Translations under genes and position numbers: made by a program
The notes under the pieces: generated by a model
Seen by the model: the letters and a program-made list of their open reading frames with translations, nothing else
Told to the model about the DNA's origin: nothing
Database searches by the model: none
Origin: Platerodrilus igneus
Lineage: Eukaryota > Arthropoda > Insecta > Coleoptera > Lycidae
Length of the DNA stretch: 64,000 bases
Reading direction: 5' to 3'
Assembly: GCA_036346225.1 (NCBI GenBank)
Contig: JARFIW010001369.1
Coordinates: 1,612,001 to 1,676,000, forward strand
Shown: piece by piece, positions 58,290 through 64,000 of the stretch
Position numbering within the stretch: the first letter of the stretch is position 1
Layout: each line of letters opens with the position of its first letter

Positions 58290-59450
58290 AGTCATTTATC
58301 GGCACAATTGAAGATGTAGTTCAAGCGGCAAATGCAGCTACAATGAATCTTTGCCAATGAGCAGTATTTAAAAGAATATAACTTTGTTATGGACTGGCGT
58401 ATTAAAAAATGCATCACCAGCGCTTCACAAAAAGAATATTATTAGCTTATTTTGAATCGAAATCCAAAATGTGGAAGTCTTCAACCCTTTGGTCGACTTA
58501 TTACAAACTGAAGTGCACCCTACTGGTAAATAACGATGTGGACATCGGTAAATATTCGAAACTCATTGCATATTTGAAAAATAAAACAATCGGATATAGA
58601 TCCAAAAGAATCCAAAACATTTCTACGAGACGAAATCTATAAGTTTTTGTTGCAAGCTGATGATGATGATTAATATCTTATGCATAAGATACATTATTGA
58701 CAACGTGAAATTTTAATGTAAATTTATATTGTTGATGTGACGTTTTAGGTCGCTTTAATATTCGGAATCGCGGCAGCTCTGGAGCGATGAATTATATAAA
58801 ATGAAGTGTGAAGATATCAATAATACTGAAACTGTTTTAATAATTACAGTACCAGATACGAAAACACGTGTTCAACGTCGACTTACTGTAATTGGTGAAA
58901 TATTTGGCAATGGACTAAATTTTATAAAGATTTATAACAAATTTAAAACCCAACGACCTATCAATATCAAAACATCATTTCTTCCTGCAATATAGAAAAG
59001 GAAAATGCAAAACTCAGGTTGTAACTATAAATACCTTTTCAAAAATCCCTTCACTTATAGCAACATATCTGAATTTACCTAACCCAAAAAACTACACTGG
59101 ACATTCATTCAGATGCTCTTTCCGTGTCTATTAGCAGATTCTGGTGGTTATTTAATTCAACTAAAAACGCACGATGGATGAAAATTCAGGGTACAGTTGC
59201 AGAGGGTTACGTAGACGACTGAATGCAAAATAAAATGAAAATTCCGCTACAAAATTTTTAGCAGGAACCAGTTCGAGTTCGAATCACATAAATGTTCAAT
59301 TGCCTGCTAACAATTCAAAGAGTATTAATACAACTGTAGAAGATATCATTTCTATAAACTCATTAAATCTTGACAATTTGAATACTAGTATAGCACCTTT
59401 AACTTTACCTTCAATACAATTTATTAATGCTTAAAATTGTAAATTTAATA
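58290..59450 (+). pseudogene. Crypton-like tyrosine recombinase remnant
   Basis: Blocks in order: DVDIGKYSKLIAYLKNKTIG (N-terminal core), KTFLRDEIYKFLLQADDDDY, then a 50-60-bp interruption ending in a TTTTAG acceptor (about 58,749), VALIFGIAAAL.RDELYKMK (first catalytic Arg, one-base frameshift after it), VLIITVPDTKTRVQRRLTVI, SKIPSLIATYLNL, YTGHSFR (His-x2-Arg box, 59,099-59,113) and AEGYVDD (candidate nucleophile Tyr at 59,207-59,209, shifted frame). The order matches the catalytic domain of insect Crypton-type elements. Frameshifts, stops and a lost donor show it is inactive. Confidence 0.7.
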
Positions 59451-60680
59451 TTAGTGTTACTAAATAAATAAAAATGAATGACGCTTTTATCGAATTTATT
59501 TATCTACGGACGTAGAAAAAATTTTATATGAATCTGTCAATCCATTTCATCACGTGATATAATGAAATTTTACATAGCTGAATACTTAAGCCTCTATTTA
59601 GGCAACCACAGATATTTACATAAATGTCAATCAATCCATAGCAACGCTCAGGTAAAGCAACGAAGCTGAATTTTCAACATATGGAACTGCACAATCTTTT
59701 TGTTATATTTTAAAGTGGGGTTAGATAAAATATTGTACTTAACACGTCATGAAACCCTAATTCCATTTCATTCGTGTAATTTACACAAACTGCTCACTGC
59801 GTTTGCTCGTTTTGGTAAATATTACATTCGTCATATAAAATTATTCTTTTCATAACTGGTTACGTAAATATCTATTAGGGGCAATTTATTCATGTTAGGT
59901 GTACACGCAAAATTTTACATAACTCTTTTTAGTTAAATGTTAGGTTACTGTAAGTGAAAATTTTATACACATGTCTTAAAATTAAAACACGCGATGATGA
60001 GCTTGTCTGCTCCTCTCAGTGGTTATGGTGGAGATAGAGTACTGAGATTAATGTGAGGGATACTAGGATAAATTTGCCGAAAATTGGGGGAAGCTTGGTA
60101 TTACACGAAATAAAATCCAGATGCTAAAAGAGGAAAATTAATCTTAAATGAACAAAATTATTATTACACGTCCTGTATAATGGATTTCAATAGTAAATTT
60201 AATTAAACAACATTCCAATTCTTTTGTTTTAAAAAATATTTCAGTTAGGGCAGTTACTACAAATAGCAATTAAAAACTTCACTTCTTTAAAGAAATTGGT
60301 AGAATTTAACACAATATAAAGATAACATAAGTCATTCCATAAAATACACGCCGCAACAATAAAAACCACTGAAAATTCCAATAAATCATACAATGTAATT
60401 ATGATGAATGCAGGGGGTCATGCAATAAACTCAAACTAAATCGGAAAGTTATTTATGGTAAAATACATATTAGGACGAAACTCGGATTCATAAATTATTT
60501 TAAAACCACCAATAAGGAAAACAAATTTTGTTATTAGGCATTTTTCATATAACATTAAAGTGTTCTTTCTTCATTCATTAGAAATAATTCCAGTTAATAA
60601 TACACCGAAACAATTACCGTTATAGTTACAATGTAACCACCAAACAAGATAATAAAACTTCCTTACAACATGGATGCTTT
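59451..60680. other. no gene recognised
   Basis: AT-rich with no repeats or coding blocks that I recognise. Confidence 0.45.
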
Positions 60681-60682
60681 GT

Positions 60683-60800
60683 TGGTAAGTAAGTAAGTAA
60701 GTAGATTTATTGCATAACTCAATATAGGTTAATAACTAAGATTTACGTATATTAGATTACAGATGTTATTATGTTATTCCATACAAAGTAAGAATATCTT
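60683..60800 (-). mobile_element. possible 3' end of a non-LTR element
   Basis: The complement strand reads ...GCAATAAATCTACTTACTTA, that is AATAAA followed by (CTTA)n, the usual tail of several insect LINE families. No coding remains. Confidence 0.4.
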
Positions 60801-60950
60801 CAATTTATTTTTATTCAGGTTGATTAAAAAAATGCAAGTCATGGGCATGTGGTTTTTGTGTGATGGGAATTTGTGGGTTCATGTTGGAATCACTTGTTTC
60901 ATTCCATACACTCAATAGGCAGACCAGACAATGACATTACATTTGATTTC

Positions 60951-61222
60951 CAATACTCCACCGAAATGTACCACATTGGCCAGAAAGCGGTTTTTTAAAT
61001 CTGGAAATTCTGAATAACTCTTGCTGTTTCATGCAAGATAAGGACTTTAACATGCATGACAATATACTCACAGGATCTGCATTTTACCTCTCATCTGAAC
61101 AAGGACATTTTTCTGAAAAATGTTCACCTAACATTTTTCAAGCAGTCGGTGCCGGGATTCAAAACTGAGACCTTGGGCTTGGTAGTCACGCATATACCAA
61201 CTAAGGCACGGAGCTGTCGGGT
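60951..61222 (-). mobile_element. tRNA-derived SINE, copy 4
   Basis: Minus-strand copy with the 3' block (CAATACTCCACCGAAATGTAC) at the left, CTCTCATCTGAACAAGGACA in the body, and a head with the B-box complement GGGATTCAAAA near 61,156 and the A-box complement CCAACTAAGGCACGGAGCTG near 61,197-61,216. Confidence 0.75.
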
Positions 61223-62422
61223 CGACAATGAATGAGAAGTGAATGACAGGAGTTACATCCAACAGAAAAAATACGAATTAATGAGTCATAAGCACAGGCA
61301 CAGGTGCGAAGATTCATATGCAGATACATCGTTTTGATTATGAATAATGGGGAAGTGGGCTTTAACGTGGTGGGTCATGGATTTTCGATATGTCACAACA
61401 CATATCTGGACATTTTACTTCCTAACAAATACAATTTGGAAATAAGCATCCGATGACCAGCTAATTTACTCTTGGTTCCAATGAACTTCTTTCGTCACTG
61501 AATGCATAACTGTAAGTCATACTTTATTAGAATTAGACATTTAGACGTATAGAATTTGGACATTGCAAGTTAGGGGCGTGTTGTAAATTATTATTCTAGT
61601 TAATGATCAAAGTTATGATTAATGAAGATGATCTAATTATGAAATTTTACCATTCTGTGTGTGTGTGTATTTTCTTACAGGAATATCATACGTCACTGAT
61701 AGTTACATTGATGTAACTTTAAAATTGTTGTATGCAAACTTGTTTATAGGAAAATGAAATAATGTTATCATAAAGCAGAGTTAGGTGACGCAGGAAGTTG
61801 AAATTTGTTGTTTAATTTATTCAAATATACAGGTGGTAATTTGTAAAAGGAAATCCAATTCACCAAGAAAAAGTAATTAAAGTCCCCCTAGAAGCACTCG
61901 TCTAGGAGATCCACAAACTAGATTAGATTCGACGGATTGACACCCATAATTTTATAGTAGCAAAAGCCTAAGGTAAGTGTTATTGGTAACAAAGTATTCA
62001 AATTGCACCTAGCGAATTGGTACATTCTCTATAATTTCTTGGACATTGTTTCTATAGTAGCCCACTATCACACCACCCGTTGGCCGAAGCATCCTTATTT
62101 TGTTATGGACCTCCCCCACCTCCTTCTGGGTAATTCCAAATTTAAGAATTTAACGCTTCATTCACCCATGGCACACTGTAATACTTAAGTACGGTTTATC
62201 TTTTAGCATTGGTATAAGTTATGTATTTACTCCCATATTACATGTATTTCTTTTTCACTTTCAATTAAAGTGTTTTTCCAGACTTGGGGTAGAAATTTAA
62301 ATGGGCATTACACAATCATTCAAAAATTACAATTTGAATATTTTAGAAAAAATTATGAACTGAAAGAAATAATATTTAAGTGATATATGCATTGTTAAAG
62401 AACGACTGGAATTAATTGCTAA
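61223..62422. other. no gene recognised
   Basis: AT-rich with a short GTGTGTGTGTGT run near 61,657. The frame at 62,003-62,188 has no recognisable domain. Confidence 0.45.
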
Positions 62423-62597
62423 GGTATAGTCCATTCGCTTTAACTTTAGCATGACGTCACAACTTGATAAAATGCTACATTGCCAATGTTAGTTCAAATT
62501 TTAATATATTTAACGATACAAGCAGAATTCTAAGTGTTGCCAATGCTTTATTACTACATTTGACGTCATCCTAAAGTTAAAACGGATGAACTATAGA
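62423..62597. mobile_element. small MITE
   Basis: Ends are inverted copies: GGTATAGTCCATTCGCTTTA ... GCATGACGTCA, and inverted TCTATAGTTCATCCGTTTTA ... GGATGACGTCA. The similarity includes an inner GCCAAT/ATTGGC pair. About 175 bp, non-coding. TA-containing termini suggest a Tc1/mariner relative, but a target duplication is not certain. Confidence 0.7.
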
Positions 62598-62902
62598 CAG
62601 GAATTTCATTTTGACTTTATGTAGGTCAAGATCCAGTCTCGCCAACGGCGAAATGTTAAATTTGCCGTTTTGTCTAATGCCCTGGTGTATTAAAAGGAAG
62701 TACAAGTATCGGTAATTGTTATTGTGTACAGGTTTGTTTACGAATGTCGTAATATACGAAATAATGTTCATGTTGCATGTTTGGATTTATTTATGTTAAG
62801 GGTATTAGATGTAGTTCTTAATAACTTTAGTGCTTAAAGTGAACTTGTGATTTTAACTTATGACATTATTGTAAGAAGTTTTGTTTTTGCGTGTCGAGAC
62901 CT

Positions 62903-63480
62903 TATGGCTGCGCGTGTATGGAAATAGCAAATTAATCGACAAGCAATGAATTTATGGAAAAGCACAGCAAAATTCCAAACTTGCATGCAAGATGTACACG
63001 AAAAGATTCCCTAATGGGTTTTATCTGAGACCCAAATGTTTTGATGTGTAGACCCAACAAGCTTGTGAGATAGTGGCCAACAACAACCACAAGGTCACGA
63101 ATGCAGTAGAAACCAACCAGCACAAATCCTAACTGCTGAGGAGCAAATTTTAGAACTTTTTGACGAAGATCGAACCGGCAGCACGAGCGATTTTGGCCAT
63201 TGGTTAAATGTTTCGAACAAAGTTGTATGGAGAACACTTCATGAAGATTCGTGGCATTTTTTTAATTAACATCTAGTGCAGGCTTTGTACCTGCTGATTC
63301 TGAAAACAGACTTCGATTTTTTGTTATGTAAATAAAATCCTATTTAGTCCAAACTCCTTACACAAAATGGTCTTTAACCATAATAGTCATCATTGGGTTG
63401 TTAACATGCCCTATATAGTAAAACAATCGAATTCTCAGTGGGGATTTGCAGGAACATATGAAAGTGGTGTTACAAATAGC
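62903..63480 (+). pseudogene. Tc1/mariner-superfamily transposase remnant (N-terminal half)
   Basis: Degenerate blocks: MAARVYGNSKLIDKQ, CKMYTKRFPNGFY (the Y..RFP.R of the first helix-turn-helix), LTAEEQILELFDEDRTGSTS and LNVSNKVVWRTLHED (second helix-turn-helix), LVQALYLLI-type (VQAL.P.D), then NMPYIVKQSNSQWGF in a shifted frame, where the family has a catalytic-domain block. Many stops; the C-terminal catalytic part is missing. Confidence 0.6.
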
Positions 63481-63589
63481 TAGTTCGGATTGCATGAATT
63501 ACTTTCCAGAATGGTTGGAAGGCAAACTAGCCAATAATTGGTTCATTAACAATAACTTGGCCGTAAATCATAAGAAAGTGCTGTTGACA

Positions 63590-63965
63590 AAGATACAAGA
63601 TACTGTTACCAAAAGTATATACTAAAACCAAATTCTACTCATTCTAAAAAATCTATAATAATTATGGCTCCGACATTTTATAATAAACTACCATATACAA
63701 TTAGATCATTAGCACCGCTGAAAAAATTTAAAGCTGCATTATTTACCTTGCTCGTTGAACGCTGCTATTACACAGTTGATGAATTCCTAGATGACAACCT
63801 TTCATCTTAGTAATTTTGGACATAATAAATTAATTGCAATTTAATTATATGTATATGTTACTTGTATATAGATTTTTAATGTGTGATTTTGTAATATTTT
63901 ACTACCATTGTTAATGGGTACAAATATATCTTATCTAATCTAATCTAATATAGTTTTTTGGGTAA
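63590..63965 (+). mobile_element. 3' end of a non-LTR retrotransposon
   Basis: The last about 60 codons of a LINE ORF2 are readable (FYNKLPYTIRSLAPLKKFKA, then ALFTLLVERCYYTVDEFLDD) with the stop at about 63,808-63,810. Next come a 3' UTR of about 120 bp and a tail of TCTAA repeats (to 63,950). The KLP..I......FK..L...L....YY...EF pattern is the standard C-terminus after insect LINE reverse transcriptases. 5'-truncated copy. Confidence 0.72.
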
Positions 63966-64000
63966 CATTAGATCCCACACTTTCCTGGAATGCTCGCTGC

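Noticed and set aside
1..64000. CRISPR arrays, operons or bacterial genes
   Set aside because: No regularly spaced direct repeats with unique spacers and no dense gene arrangement. The tandem repeats found are satellites, and the genes are spliced.

Overview
The window is AT-rich eukaryotic DNA with no bacterial features. It is most likely from an insect, or at least an arthropod. The basis is a spliced gene with introns of 46-59 bp next to introns of 10 and 19 kb, several DD41D mariner remnants, a tRNA-derived SINE family, hAT- and Harbinger-type non-autonomous elements, a Crypton-like recombinase, and a hammerhead ribozyme of the Penelope-like-element type. No species call is possible from the sequence alone.

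One host gene is well supported. It lies on the + strand at 26,369-56,955, and seven exons join in frame to give 438 codons plus a stop. The predicted protein has a signal peptide, a single C2H2 zinc finger in the part that should face the ER lumen or outside, one transmembrane helix, and a cytoplasmic tail. A possible in-frame cassette exon lies at 38,744-38,830 inside the 18.9-kb intron. A weak second coding candidate is a 102-codon minus-strand reading frame at 201-509.

Nearly everything else is mobile or repetitive. At 7.0-7.9 kb there is a satellite followed by a GT microsatellite. From about 7.9 to 23.8 kb lies a chain of modules separated by (AT)n tracts, two of which form a palindrome of about 4.4 kb. 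At 16.68-17.66 kb is a Penelope-like fragment with an apparently complete minimal hammerhead ribozyme. From 27.9 to 32.9 kb, inside the 10-kb intron, is a decayed gene that looks like a FEN1/XPG-type nuclease; two other fragments in the window (4.95-5.59 kb and 16.81-17.45 kb) carry the 5' end of the same family. One of these starts at the hammerhead cleavage site and the other ends within 3 nt of the equivalent position.

The 18.9-kb intron (37.5-56.4 kb) is a graveyard of transposons. A fold-back element holds a SINE in one arm and a mariner in the other, and a hAT-type element sits inside that mariner. Target-site duplications and intact opposite-arm sequence let the order be read. It also holds a 4.0-kb mariner with inverted repeats of about 0.64 kb and a 1.27-kb mariner with short terminal repeats. 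Downstream of the gene are a Crypton remnant, a SINE, a small MITE, another transposase remnant and the 3' end of a non-LTR retrotransposon.
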